Below, piece after piece: positions 47,631-61,148 of a DNA stretch of 64,000 bases. This DNA is from Epiperipatus broadwayi (Eukaryota > Onychophora > Udeonychophora > Euonychophora > Peripatidae). Location of the stretch: assembly GCA_028023455.1 (NCBI GenBank), contig JAQFVV010000278.1, positions 312,001-376,000 of the forward strand, given 5' to 3'. The stretch's first letter is position 1, and every line of letters starts with the position of its first letter. The notes below the pieces were generated by a model. The model worked only from the letters and a program-made list of their open reading frames with translations. It did no database searches and was not told the origin of the DNA. The translations under genes and the position numbers were made by a program.

Positions 47631-47940
47631 GGAGTATTCATAAACTTATACCCTAAGAGAGAAAAGTAATTAATTCCATTCATTTATATCTTTACAATTT
47701 TGACAATGGTTCGATAAACATATACCCTGAGATAGAAGATTACTTACTTTCATATATTTATAACTTTCCCATTTTGACAATGGTTTGATAAATTTATACT
47801 CTAAAAGAGAAGAATACTCTATTCATAACATTACAATAAATTCTCAAAGTTATGGATCTTGAGAAGTTTATATTCTGACAAAAGGGTCTCATAGAATTAT
47901 ATATTTATAATTTTTCGACTCCATTTTTGAAAGACAGTAA
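47631..47940. repeat. Degenerate ~75-bp tandem repeat, four units
   Basis: Units start near 47,634, 47,709, 47,783 and 47,858 with the shared pattern 'GATAAACTTATACCCTAA', then AGAGAAGA, then a TTTATAACTTT block and 'ATTTTGACAATGG'. Divergence between units is high, so this is an old local array. Confidence 0.65.
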
Positions 47941-50029
47941 GATTTTATAAAATGTTGCTCTTGGATGCAAGAGTATGTATTTGAGATTTATATTAACCTC
48001 TTTTTTGCTGATTATTTTATTGGCTGAGTGAGGTAAAAGTCTAAACTTTTAATTGGTCAATTCACAAAGTCAACTGTCAATTCACAAACACAAGCATCAA
48101 AATATATTCATATTTTAATATTATATTCACTTTAGTTTCATTTGTAAAAAGTATATTAATAATTTTTCAGGTTATGAAAGTGAATGAAAGTTTTTTGAAA
48201 AATACATTTTTATTTATAATTATAAAAATATTTGATACCAGAAAATCTAAAATGAAACAATAATCACCAACCAAAAAGTTTTGCTGATGTGAGTGATTTT
48301 TAAGCTGCGGAAAAGTAAATAATTTTTGATAAAGTCTTAACTATTTTTCTAAAATAATTTTATTTTTAGCATATTTTATCAAAATAATTTATAATTTGTC
48401 AAAAAATACTTTTAAAATGGTCTAAAACATTTGTTTATCATTTTCGAAATGAAACAAAAAGAGATCGTAACTTTTCAATTATTGACAATGATTTTCTTTG
48501 TTGTTGAAAATAACAGCCAATAAAATTCAGGAAGAGACCACCTACTTCTTTTGTTAAAGTTACGATGACCATTTTATTGATTTTTTACTTGTAAAATAAT
48601 TCAAGAGAGGGCAGCATCTTACAGAACTTTTTATAATTTTTCAAATGATGGTAAAACTTTAACCGTAGCATTAAAAGTGACGGGATTTGGACGGTCAGAA
48701 GCCAATGCCATATCATCACATTTTTAACCTTGACTAGCAAAAATTGGGTTAATAGAATTTTTTATCCTTTAAAATTGTAAATGTTGACAGTGGAAGTGCA
48801 ATGTAAAAGGGTATGAATAAATTTGATGACCTAATAAGGAATTTGATATTGTATTCTATTGAGGGTGATAATAAACATGCTAAGAAACTGGAAGTAAAAT
48901 TACATTCACATGAGGATTCTTTATTGTATCTGAAATAAATTCACATGTAAATGGATATAAATGCATTTTATAAGGAATGGCTGTTAAACAAATGGATATG
49001 TTAAAGATAAGTAAATAATTTGTGATTTCAGATGCAATTACAATGGTTTTAAATATTTATAGAGTACAAGATGATAAATGTCTGGGGTTGTCAACAAAGT
49101 GTAGATACCAGAAATGTAACATTCCTGTTTTTTCATATTTATATTTGTTCATGTGTTAAGGTTAAAATACCTGTTTTTTGTATTTAAAGGAATATGCCAG
49201 ATATGCAATTCATGATGGTCCATATTTATATTTGTTATATTCTAAATGCACAATGGACATTGAATTTATTTCAACAATTGTGTTAGTAAATGCAGCTGAT
49301 AATTAAGATTAGGCTTGTTATGTCCTTAAATGAGTAAGATATGGATAGTGCACTTATCATTATATTTTAGATAAAGGGGAATTGTCAAAGAACTTCAGTA
49401 TTTTATAGATGGCACCACTAATGGTGAATATGTTATGAAATTTATTCAGTGTAATGTAGAACGAAAATCTTGAGAAAGACAACAATGGCATATAGTTCAA
49501 AAAAGAAATTGTGGTAACATGATGAAACACACCCAGAATTAAATAAATGGAAAGAAAAACCAGATACTTAATCTACTGACAAGTATTTTCAAATCTCCTA
49601 ATTTAAAACTGAACTGTGGAATAATAATACATTTTAAGTAGATTAGAAATCAAAGACATGGATTTCTAAGACAATAACATAGACTGGGGGATTTATCTCT
49701 CATTTGCTACTATATTTTCCAGAACTCGGATAAAAAACATAGCATTGAAAATATAGTGTGAAAACATCGCATGGACACTGTGAATTATGTAATACAAATC
49801 TCTCTTCAAAATTAATGGACATATTATAACTTATAATATTAGTCAATCGACTAGGAAGCAGAAAAGGATATAAAAATTACTGTTTAAAAACAAAGTTGGA
49901 TATTTAAAACTAATGAATAGTAATAATATTAATTCTACTCAATTATCACATCACCAAGCTTCGATATGGATTATTCAGGAAACCAGAAAAAATAAGCAAA
50001 AATAATTGACAGTTATTATTCAATATCAA

Positions 50030-50330
50030 GTTAAATTAATAATAAATGGTAACATTATTTTATGTTTATTATAAAATTATGATTTCTCAAAGTGTTCTAT
50101 ATAAAATTATGACATGGATAATATTTTTACTTAACAACTATCAATTTAAAATTATATATTAATTAAGGATTGATATATGAATATGTGAACACATTATAAA
50201 GTGGAGGTAGACATATATTGTTTTAGTTCATTTTTTTATTCTTATTCATATAATAAGCATCTTAAAGATTTAATAATAACTATGATTACACTTATTAACT
50301 TTGGCTATATATTAAATATTTTGATTTTAA
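50030..50330. repeat. Old dispersed repeat R, uninterrupted copy
   Basis: Matches 45,056-45,272 and continues straight into the right part ('AACTATGATTACACTTATTA', then 'CTTTGGCTATATATTAAATA') found at 46,368-46,425. It therefore approximates the pre-insertion state of the 45-46 kb locus. Confidence 0.6.
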
Positions 50331-52589
50331 TTTAAAGTGTGCTCTCCTCCATTTTTTCATTGATATATTTTCTGTTTACTAATATTTTCTAAAAATCATT
50401 TCTGAAATTTTAAATTTGTCTATTTTTTTTTTTGTTGTTGTTGTTGTTGTTTTGATCACGTAATTACACTAACATTTTGATAGTTGCTATTATTTAATTA
50501 TAAATATTCTCTGAATGATTTAAAATATATAACGTCTAGTTACACCAATGAAAAAAAGATTTTGTAAGTAAATAAATTAAATTGAATTTAATTAAAAACA
50601 ATCAAAGTCATAGCATGAATTTTACTCAGGAAAAAAGTCTAATTTAATTTTAATCAAAGATATAAACGAAACCAGTTCCCCCACTTCCTCATCTCATTAA
50701 GTGTACAAATTAATTAACAATCAAAGTATGAAACAAAGTTTTCCTATGGGAGGAAAAAGAGCTGGCAGGAATTTCAGGACATCTTGCATAAATGAAATCA
50801 GTTGCAAAAAAAGCTTAAAAAGGATATATTTTATGAACAGATCACATAATACTTTTATAAATTTATAATGATAATGATATTTTTATTTTTAAGTCAATAA
50901 TTCAGAATGAATACGAAAACAAATTAATTTTATATTATAATTGTTTTCAATTTAACATTTTTTAAAGTCTTTTTAAATCGATAGATTTTATGCTATGTGC
51001 TTGTAAAATTACAAACTAACATCTATAATGATCAAATACTGTGAGAAGTTCCACCACCTACCTTTGGAAGCAGAAATTAATGAGCATATTTACAAATATA
51101 TTTTTGAATAACAAGTTTTATGACTCCAATAAAGTTCTTATTAAAAAAGTTAATACAAAAACTGATTTTTATAGCTTTATAATTTTTTACAAAATAAAAC
51201 AGCATATTGTTTGGTCTTTAAAATATTGTAAATAGGTCAACCAAACAAAATCTTCAAAACTTCATTTTATATATGTCATTTATCTTAGACGAGCAAAAAT
51301 GACAAAAATATTTTTTTTTATTTGTATTATTCCTCAATATGTTTTAACCCCCAATCTCATCCCCTCTTCTTTAAACTTTAATAATCAAAAACATTGTTCT
51401 AGGTCCATAAACCTCACATAACATCATATAACTTTACACATAAAAAAAAACATACATTATCATGAATACATTACAAGCATCTATTATAAGTTTAAATTAT
51501 CAACAGTTATTTATTACACAGTATAATGCTAAAATATTTTCTGATCAATTTTTGGCTATTCACTTCATCAGTAAGAACGAGTACGAAAAGTGATTAATTG
51601 CGTCTAACACTCTTTATTACTTCTTTAATTATTCAAGCAAAATCCAAGACCAAATATAAAAACTGATCTGGTATTGGGATAAAAAAATACTATAATATTT
51701 GGGTACATTTATTACTCAAGGTTACTGAAGTAGAGGGAAACAATTCATTTTTGGAAATAAGTGGGTAATCATATGATTAATTTTTAGATGTAATGAAACT
51801 TGCAGAGAAACATTGATTATGACTGCCATAACAAAGAATTAAACTTGGCAATTATTGCATTAGAAAAGGTAATCATTTTCCTCATTTTGTTTCATTACTT
51901 AAAATTTAATCACACATTATTAAAACTAAATAAGGAATCAGTAGTTAATGGGGGAAATGCCAATTTCAAAAAATAATCACAATATTATATGCTGCAGCTT
52001 ACCTAATGATAATGTCAGCTCCAAAACTAAAAGATTTTTGCAATGAAGAAAAAATATCCTCAGACCAAAGTTTTAATATTGTTAATTCAGAAAACAATGT
52101 GAAAATAGAAACCAATATAGGCAAATCTCAAATTCTAAAAATGTGAGCAAAAGAAAAGGGTAATAATGTTGTGAAATCCAAAAAATAATGGCATAAAATA
52201 TTTTATATTGCAAACTATTTCTCTTTCATCACCTCTCTAAAATTCTTCTTGCTGTAAACAGGTAAAATTGACAGAAACAAACAAAAAGTTATAATAACCA
52301 GAAATTATTCTTATAATTGTTACCAATACAAAATCTATATTCTATCACATCTTGTAAGTAATGCTATTTCATATATAGATAACCCATGGAACAAAAAAAT
52401 ATGGCACCAATCAAATAACAATGCATCATTAAAATATCATGAAGATATAACAAATAGTACAATAATACAAAATTCATCAATTTAAGTAGTATCAAGATCA
52501 ACATTATAACATGTAATTAAGTACATTTCTTTTGGAAAACTAAATGAATACTGGCACAAAATATTTATAAACAGTCTTTCACAATATCT

Positions 52590-53450
52590 CTGAGACTATT
52601 ATTTTAGTTTAAGAATTAATCTTGTTTGCTAAGCAAAATAAAATTACAGATTACAATGCATACCAAATTGACATTAAGGTAGCTTTTGATCCAGTCATTG
52701 AGAATATATTTTTATTGCTCTATACAAATATCTATCTGATGATTACCATCCAGAACTCCCATATAAAGTAGATCAATTAAACTGAAAAATTGTACATAAC
52801 TGTCACCATCTTTCAAACCTTAACATGTTACTCCACACAACTCACCAATTGTGTCACTTCTATTTGCAACTTATATAAAACCTCTGATTTACAAAATTGA
52901 ATAATTCACTGAAGATCTGTTCATTCCTCATCTTGAAACAATCATCTAAGCTATATCTTTATTGATGATGTCCTGATAACCTCAGATTTCTCTAAAACAT
53001 TTCCCTTCATTCTTAAAATGTTTAAATAAATTTCAAACATCAACTAGTTTCACAATATAAGTTTTCAGGTCATCCTTGTGACAATTATCTTCAGGACATA
53101 AAATACCACATTTTTTAACTGGTAACCCTTTAGTCTTTCTTAGCAAATCAATCAGTATCTCCAAAATGTAATTGACTCATTATTTAAACAGTCAATTTAT
53201 GAATGCATTCAATATGAAAATGAAGTCATTTATCCATAAATACTGTATCCTGTTGTAAAAGTTTATATAGTGAATGCTATTATTATTGGAATACTTGTCT
53301 TCTATAGTCCATAGATGTGGCTTTTTAACAAAACCTATTATAAACTTCTATCTGTAATTAAGGAATACCTCTGGGACTCTTTTTCACATCTTCTATTAAT
53401 CAAAACAACATGCTTTCCTATATGAAAAAAGGACTCAATTTGATATATCC
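52590..53450 (+). pseudogene. Ancient LINE reverse transcriptase relic
   Basis: Translating plus-strand pieces gives RT motifs in the right order: 'QIDIKVAFDPVIENIFLLLY' (motif A, DxxxAFD, ~52,665), 'SLLFATYIKPLIYKIE' (motif B end, ~52,860) and 'YIFIDDVLITSDF' (motif C, xxDD, ~52,950). These are in different frames with many stops. No endonuclease or tail could be read. The order and spacing of A, B and C argue against chance; clade unknown. Confidence 0.5.
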
Positions 53451-55907
53451 CAAATACTTTGTAATGTATATAATGTTCATAATATACATTGTGTCATTAA
53501 TAATTTAATAATTAGTGCTATGCACATTCCAATACCATTACTTATTATAATTTCATATGTTAAACACTTTTTTTACAGATCATGTCATTGAGCATGCGAT
53601 ATATTAAATCAGTATAAGATCAAATCTCTTATAGGCATATTATTTAAAGCTTTAAATAATATGACTTATCTATCCAGATATCAATGGGCAATATTTCATG
53701 ATGCTAAGACTCTAACCAAGATAGAAAAAATTTGTGCTTCTCACTCAAAACTAATTTTTTTTTAAAATTTTGTTATAGGAAACAATTCCAACCAAAATAT
53801 TTCCTATTGACTGATTCAGGTTTAACTGAGCAATTTATACAAGTGATGGATGACTGTCTAAAAAATCTAGAAATGAAATTTGTGTTTTTACACTCTCTAA
53901 TGAGAAATTTTGGTAACATTTTTTTACAACTTTAAAATTGATGTATATTTACTTTCTAATACTTTAATTTCAAAAATATTCAAAAGAATGTCATGAATAT
54001 TAAATAATTGAAAATGTCAAAGTATGGTATAAAAACTTGATTTTTTGAAAAGTTTATGATTATTTTTATATCATAATTGTGTAATAATTATTAAAAATCA
54101 AAATATATATTATTATATATTTATTTTTTATAGAAATGTTTTATTTTAAATATAAAATAATATATTCTTCTGAATATTGTTTACCATAGAGATTATGGTC
54201 ATGGAAAATACAACTGTCTAGAAATGATGTCACTCCAAAGACTATTATAATATTTAGTGATATAAAAATGACAAAAAAATAAACTTGTAATGCATAAATT
54301 GATAGATGTAGTAGATATTAAAAATAATTTGTTCAGAGTTTTGAAGCAAATATCATAGTTTTGCCTTTGTTTACAAAGATTTCTTTCATTTTGAAAATTG
54401 AAAAGGTTCTACCGAAATTTGATGACATGACAGTTTTGTTTAAAATCTAATTTGTAAAATAATTCTGAAAATCAAATGTAATTTTTTTAAAAAATGTATT
54501 TAATTTCTAAACAGAAATATTTATTGAATGAGGTTAAACATTATGTATTCTGATAAATAATAATGGTTAAAATTAAAATGAAAGTTGAAGGCTTAAATCT
54601 AGTGATAATAAAAAAATTTGTCAGAATGTTAGTGAAGTCCAGGTGATTTAATCTTAAACCCATGTGTTTTGTCCAATAATTATCAAGTAGAAATACTATA
54701 GCTTTACTTCTCATCTATATACCTAGTAGTGTTCTATAATCATACAATGAATCTCAAGTAATTACTTAAAAATATATAAAATACTTTCAGTCCTATAACG
54801 CATCTCTAATTATTCACACACCAAGAACCATCTAACTTGCACACTGTTTCATTACATTTGACAATAAGAAGTATAATGTACTTGAATTATTCAACTCATA
54901 CCTATACTCCCTCAATTCTTTTACCTAAAAACATTATGGTCAAACTTAAAAATCAGTAATCTATCTCAGTTGTAGTCTCTCATAGTTAAACCTTTATTTT
55001 CATTAACACTCCCATCAGATATCATTTCTGAAAATGAATATCTGAACTGTTTTTTAGTTTAGTCATCATCATTTTATTCGAAAATTATACTCTTCAATTC
55101 GAATTACATGTCATTGAAGTGAACAACTTCTCATATTATTGCAGTTGTAATTCCATCAAACATTTGTTCTAAATTTATTCTAATATCTATATATTTGTAT
55201 AGTTTGTTATTAATAAAGTTATACACATATATAATTAATTATACATGTGTGTAAATTGTAATACTTATTTTGATTACAAATATAAGCTATATATATAAAT
55301 TATGATTTTGCATAATCAGTTAGCTCAGATTAATTTTTAAACAATGATTTTATTTTTAAAAAATTTGCATCCCTTATAAATGTAAATATATATAAACATT
55401 ATTTCATTTCAACATAAATAAATCATTTTGATAAATGACACAAATCAATATTTTTCTTATTCATAACGGTTTCCATACTATCATTTATGCTTCAGAAATT
55501 AAACACTTAAGACAGAATGTCCTAAAACAAAAATAACATAGAATGAGTATGGCAGAGATTAATGAGTTAGCTGATAACTATGTCTCAGGAAATAATTTTT
55601 AAGCACATTTCCGACTTAAAAACAATTTATATATATATACTATTTTTGTGACAGTAAACTTATTCTGACTGAATGACGAATACTTATAGAATGAGATAAA
55701 GGAAAATATTTAACTCAGAAACGACTTTTAAAAGAGCTTACAAATATTCATGACAATCAAGATTGATTCAATAATAATAATTACTAAATAAATAATAGAA
55801 TGGTTTATTTCTTGAAATTCAAAAAAACTTGAACAGTGAAAATGATAGTACTTGAACCATGATTTATTAATTTATAGGTCCAGGATGTACCAGTGTACAA
55901 CTGTACT
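53451..55907. other. AT-rich stretch, no gene seen
   Basis: The 67-codon frame at 53,732-53,935 has no recognisable domain. (AT)n patches. Nothing assigned. Confidence 0.45.
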
Positions 55908-56041
55908 AAATTATGTAGAATAGTTAAGCATTGGTGGTCGAGAGGTCAGCGACAGCTGGTTTACTAAGCAGTTGTCCCAAGTTAGCAAGTTCACCTCCCA
56001 GCTGATGCTATGACACACGAGAAAAAAAATTATGTAGAATA
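55908..56041 (+). mobile_element. tRNA-derived SINE with 15-bp TSD
   Basis: Body 55,923-56,026: 'GTGGTCGAGAGGTCAGCGAC' (A box), a degraded B-box region ('AAGTTCACCTCCCAGC'), 'CTGATGCTATGACACACG' and A8. Both sides carry AAATTATGTAGAATA (55,908-55,922 and 56,027-56,041). A perfect 15-bp duplication next to poly(A) shows LINE-type target-primed insertion and a fairly recent event. Confidence 0.93.
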
Positions 56042-56142
56042 TAATAGTGAATATTATGCCAAACTAAAAATAACACAAATCTAACAAATAAACCCTTATA
56101 GATTGTTCTGATTTTTATGTCACATGTTAGAAAAAAAGTGTG

Positions 56143-56265
56143 AATAAAGAGTACTTTTTTTTTCATATGTCAAATGCATTGACCAAGAAGTGAACCCAGA
56201 ATAGCTGTTTGGAAGGCAGCTATACTTACTGCTAGGCCACCAATGCTTGACAATAAAGAGTACTT
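56143..56265 (-). mobile_element. tRNA-derived SINE with 14-bp TSD
   Basis: Body about 56,157-56,251, minus orientation: the end block 'CATATGTCAAATGCATTGAC' replaces the usual CATATGTCATAGCAG; then 'TGAACCCAGAATAGCTG' (B box region) and 'CTGCTAGGCCACCAATGCTT' (A box). Flanked by AATAAAGAGTACTT at 56,143-56,156 and 56,252-56,265. Sits only 100 bp from the previous SINE with a different duplication, so the two inserted independently. Confidence 0.9.
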
Positions 56266-56269
56266 AAAA

Positions 56270-59200
56270 CACTTGACACAATTAATTGTCATTATATAGA
56301 AGGTTATTTATTTACTTATTTATCTTACAAATTAAAAGCCTGTAAAGATTTCAATCAGTAGATAAGGTTTAATGGCATTATTAAGATAATCAATTCTGCC
56401 ATGGTAGCCATAGACTTGATAGATATTAATTTCTTTTTCATACACATTTATATAAATCAGTGAATTCCAAATTTCACTCATAATGCATATCAGTTCAATG
56501 AGTATGTACTTTCCTGAATCCGTTAGTGAGGTTCCAGTAAAATTAAAAACAAATAAACCAGCTGCTTTACAGTTAGATGTGAAAAAAAAAATTGGAATCT
56601 CATAAGAATAACATTTTTATGTTTAACCCAATCTAACTTTTATTTCTTTACTTAATTGTTTGTAATTCAATAGATAGTAAAGACCCAATATGCTGTTAAG
56701 ATTATAAAACTATAATTTTTTTTTACAGATTTACACCTTAGTGCTGCTTTCAACTATGTCAGTCTTATTTATATCATTAAGATATGTATAAAGAAGATAG
56801 AAGTTATAGGTTAATAGGTATACAAGTTTGTAAATTTAAATATACCATTTGTGTGATAATGGAACACATGACTTTTATTTTTCAAGAGGTGGTTATTTGT
56901 GATAAACCACAGCTCTTTGTACTTTCTCTTTGGATCATTGTTCTCAGTTCTTTAACCAGAATGCCTAAAATATTCTATACCACACTAAACACCATGCCTG
57001 TGAACAATACACACATGGATAAGCCTTTCTTTTATATTAGGTGCATAAATAAGTTGAAGACAATATGATCAAATGAATTCAATATCAGTTTTAGAACCCC
57101 CCCTCTATCTCAATCAACTACCATAAATGACAAGTTACATTAAAACCAGGTTCTCCAAAAATCTACAAAAATAGCTGCAATGAGTCTTATACAAATGCAC
57201 CAAAACAGACTCCAATATAAAATCGGTACCTTTAGAGCACTAAATCAACTTGGGACACAATTTTGATCCATTTAATATCAATGTTGTCTGCACTGAGCAC
57301 AATGATCAAAAGAAAAAATACAAATAAGTATGGTTCATCACAAATTACACCCACACACTAAATAAAAAAGACTCACGCATTGTAGTATCATGCAAATGGT
57401 ATATTCAAATTCACAAATTTGCATACTAATTACCCTATAAGTTCTGTCTTCTGAATTCTCAGTGCTATGATTATGACCAACTCAGCCAAAAGCAGTGCTA
57501 AGTTGTGAATCTGTAAAGAAAAACCACTAAACATCTCATGATAACCATCTCATGCTAGCACATAACTGTTAGCAAACAGGCAAAAACTCTCCATATATTA
57601 CTCTGGTTACCACAAGTTGGCACTACTATATGGAGAGTTTTTGCCTGTTTAATCTGTAAAGAAGTTATAATTTTATATTTTCAGTATAGTGGATCTTTAC
57701 TATATGTTTACTTAATAAAACAGTTTTTTTAATACTGGGATTTTTTTGGGGTGGTTTATAATAGAAAAATTATCAGAAACATTTTAACTTATATAAACAT
57801 ATATGTTCGATATTAACTTTAGCAGACCTTCAACTTATAAGTAATTCTTTTGAAATTCCTTTGCAATTTCATCATTTCTTCATTGGCATAATTATTTTAA
57901 CAGAGTAGGGATCAACTGATAATATTTTTTCTTGTCTATTTAAGTTTTATTTAGAATGCATCCATTCATTTCTTGTCAAAGGATATTGATAAAGAATCCA
58001 GGACAGTATAATTAACAATGTTCCATCAATGAATTTGTAATATAACCTAACTGATTTAAAATATTTGTGATCGATTTATTCCGTTACAGATCTATAAAAA
58101 CTTTAAATTAAACATAGTTTAATGTATATAAATAAATAAGGGAGTAAATCACCTTTCCCCATCTTTATACACTCTACAAGTTGAACAAAGGGTTATTAAT
58201 AGAATAAATACACCTATTGTTGGAGCTTCAATACTTATAAGCATGCCTTTGGCAACATCATTGGTTATTCAGAGTGACACTAATTTATCAGATAGAGGGA
58301 ATATGGCATTTAAGTGGTATTAAACACATAATAAATTATACCGGGTTGGAAACAACATCCCTTTGATGTTATAAGAGATTCTGTCTCCTGCCTTATATAA
58401 TTGATTATGAGTTTAATAACTCTGAAGTGCATCTCCATTTGCCTGATAAATTGATTTCACTCTGAAATATCAACAATGTTGACAAGTCTATGGTTATAAA
58501 CATAAGAGTTTCACACAATGGATTTATTCTATTCTTGATCCATTGTCCAACATTTAGTTAGAAAGCTTTTAATTCATAGCTTCTGGGTAGGGTGAGTTAG
58601 TTTCATGAAAAGTATTAGCTAAAAAAAATATTTTCTTTCAGTATTTGTTTTTAATTTTCCCTCTCTTTTTATGCAAATGTTCTTCATTTAAAAAATAAGA
58701 CATATATTTATACAATATGTTAATTGTAGTTGTTGTAACACTATGTAGAAGTGTCCTTAGTTTTTAACTTGCCAAATACTGATGTAATACATTGACGATA
58801 TGTTCCATTTTAACAGCCAAACCAATCTGTATGTGTAAAAAATCCATCAAAACATTCAAAGTCTGTCAAACTTAGAATCAACAAAGTTACAGAATACTGA
58901 TGACAATTTCCATTACTAGTTGAAAAATTATTTGTTAACTTTATGTATTGATCACATTTGAAACATTAAAACAAACTGTAGACTATCTTTTGAACTGTAA
59001 AAAATAATATACTCTTCAGCATATTGTACATCTAAAAGTTTCAGATCTAATCATATAATGACAACATTTAAAAAAAAAATCCCAGAAATAAATAGTCATA
59101 TCTTAATTGAGCATAATATCTTTGTTCAAATTTAAATATATCAGTAGGATGCTTAAATCATTAAATGCTGTTACTCAATTCTTAAATCATATTAAATGAA

Positions 59201-59390
59201 CGTCAATGTAGACCCTGCATCCAAAAAAAAATGTTATCAGTATTATACACTAGAGGCCTATTTACTGATTTAACAGGATATATATATATATGTAATAAAT
59301 ATAATGGTAATTAACTATTATATGATCTTTCAATCCACAGAAGAATTTTTGATTAATTTCTTAAACCATCTTAAATGCTTTATATATATA
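56270..59390. other. Unassigned region with one short perfect hairpin
   Basis: A 94-codon plus frame at 56,784-57,068 has no known domain. At 57,577-57,599 and 57,629-57,652 'ACAGGCAAAAACTCTCCATA' is answered by its exact complement around a ~30-nt loop. (AT)n patches at 59,278 and 59,382. No gene recognised. Confidence 0.45.
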
Positions 59391-59491
59391 TATGATCAAT
59401 AGATGGCGTCTTTACCAAAACCGCCGAAACAAGTGTAAAATATTTTTACATAAACGCAAAAGGAGTCAGAATTAACTACCTCTTTCATTTT

Positions 59492-59551
59492 GCTCACCTC
59501 CAGATCAGCTGATTTCAAGCTGGTTTGCTTTCGTCAGTGGAAGGATAGAGC
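59492..59551 (-). ncRNA. Satellite hammerhead 1
   Basis: Minus strand: GCUC, UAUC, CUUCCA, CUGACGA, AAGC, AAACCA, GCUU, GAA, AUCAGCUGAUC, UGGAGG, U, GAGC. Stem I CUUCCA/UGGAGG (6 bp, one wobble) plus GCUC/GAGC. Stem II AAGC/GCUU. Stem III AUCAG/CUGAU without a loop. Predicted cleavage after the C of GAUC, between plus positions 59,503 and 59,502. Confidence 0.88.
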
Positions 59552-59910
59552 TATAGAAACTAGGTCTAAAGACTGACTCCCAAGCGCTTATGCAAAACGT
59601 TTATATCAGTTTGCAAGCGTGAATTTTTCAGACCGGTAAAGTCTTCAAACTCAGCCTAGCAAGCTAGATATCTATATGGGTCTGATCTCAGTTCAGTTTT
59701 ACCACATAGTCAAAGTCTCTGCAATATATATCATTGCAAGAAAACTTTAAAGGTACATTTATGAAAAATAAAAACAAGTTAGTCACGTAACCTGCTATCA
59801 CTTGTTATTTATGATCAATAGATGGCGTCTTTACCAAAACCGCCGAAACAAGTGTAAAATATTTTTACATAAACACAAAAGGAGTCAGAATTAACTACCT
59901 CTTTCATTTT

Positions 59911-59970
59911 ACTCACCTCCAGATCAGCTGATTTCAAGCTGGTTTGCTTTCGTCAGTGGAAGGATAGAGC
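59911..59970 (-). ncRNA. Satellite hammerhead 2
   Basis: Same as copy 1 except that the outer stem I reads GAGU instead of GAGC (a G-U pair). Cleavage position 419 bp from copy 1 (59,922/59,921 on plus numbering). Confidence 0.88.
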
Positions 59971-60326
59971 TATAGAAACTAGGTCTAAAGACTGACTCCC
60001 AAGCGCTATGCAAAACGTTTATATCAGTTTGCAAGCGTGAATTTTTCAGACCGCTAAAGTCTTCAAACTCAGCCTAGCAAGCTAGATATCTATATGGGTC
60101 TGATCTCAGTTCAGTTTCACCACATAGTCAAAGTCTCTGCAATATATATCATTGCAAGAAAACTTTAAAGATACATTTATGAAAAATAAAAACAAGTTAG
60201 TCACGTAACCTGCTATCACTTGTTATTTATGATCAATAGATGGCGTCTTTACCAAAACCGCCGAAACAAGTGTAAAATATTTTTACATAAACGCTTGGGA
60301 GTCAGTCTTTAGACCTAGTTTCTATA

Positions 60327-60385
60327 GCTTTATCCTCCACTGACGAAAGCAAACCAGCTTGAAATCAGCTGATCTGGAGGTGAGC
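60327..60385 (+). ncRNA. Satellite hammerhead 3
   Basis: Plus strand, first unit after the flip. CUGACGA at 60,340-60,346, GAAA at 60,361-60,364, cleavage after 60,374. Stem I has lost one U (CCUCCA instead of CCUUCCA) and in fact pairs better with UGGAGG. Outer GCUC reads GCUU. Confidence 0.86.
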
Positions 60386-60727
60386 AAAATGAAAGAGGTA
60401 GTTAATTCTGACTCCTTTTGCGTTTATGTAAAAATATTTTACACTGTTTCAGCGGTTTTGGTAAAGCGCCATCTATTGATCATAAATAACAAGTGATAGC
60501 AGGTTACGTGACTAACTTGTTTTTATTTTTCATAAATGTACCTTTAAAGTTTTCTTGCAATGTTATATTGCAGAGACTTGACTATGTGGTGAAACTGAAC
60601 GAGATCAGACCCATATAGTATCAGCTGCTAGGCTGAGTTTGAAGCTTACCGGTCTGAAAATTCACGCTGCAAACTGATATAAACGTTTTGCATAAGCGCG
60701 GGAGTCAGTCTTTAGCCTAGTTTCTAT

Positions 60728-60785
60728 GCCTATCCTCCACTGACGAAAGCAAACCAGCTTGAAATCAGCTGATCTGGAGGTGAGC
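60728..60785 (+). ncRNA. Satellite hammerhead 4
   Basis: CUGACGA 60,740-60,746, GAAA 60,761-60,764, cleavage after 60,774. Core and inner stems intact; the outer stem I is damaged by small deletions (GCC for GCUC). Confidence 0.84.
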
Positions 60786-61092
60786 AAAAGAAAGAGGTAG
60801 TTAATTCTGACTCCTTTTGCGTTTATGTAAAAATATTTTACACTGTTTCGGCGGTTTTGGTAAAGCCTCTATTGATCATAAATAACAAGTGAAGCAGGTT
60901 ACGTGACTAACTTGTTTTTATTTTTCATAAATGTCCTTTTAAGTTTTCTTGCAAGATATATATGCAGAGCTTTGCTAGTGAACTGAACGAGATCAGCCTA
61001 TAGATATCTAGCGCTAGGCTGAGTTTGAATTTACGGCTGAAAATTCGAACTGATTACGTTTTGCATAAGCGCTCTCTAGACCTAGTTTCTAT

Positions 61093-61148
61093 GCTCTATC
61101 CTCCACTGACGAAAGCAAACCAGCTTGAAATCAGGATCGGAGGTGAGC
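61093..61148 (+). ncRNA. Satellite hammerhead 5, stem III damaged
   Basis: CUGACGA 61,106-61,112, AAGC/GCUU and GAAA kept, but stem III and the cleavage triplet read UCAGGAUCGG, with several bases missing. Lies in the 364-bp unit rich in deletions; probably inactive, or a consensus error. Confidence 0.7.

Larger units (their letters stand above)
46871..52589. other. Long unassigned region
   Basis: AT-rich, with no gene recognised on either strand. It holds the tandem repeat at 47,631-47,940 and the second copy of repeat R at 50,030-50,330 (listed separately). A 64-codon frame at 51,041-51,235 has no motif. Confidence 0.45.

Noticed and set aside
56784-57068. 94-codon frame as a host exon
   Set aside because: No recognisable domain or splice context; length is compatible with chance in this sequence.
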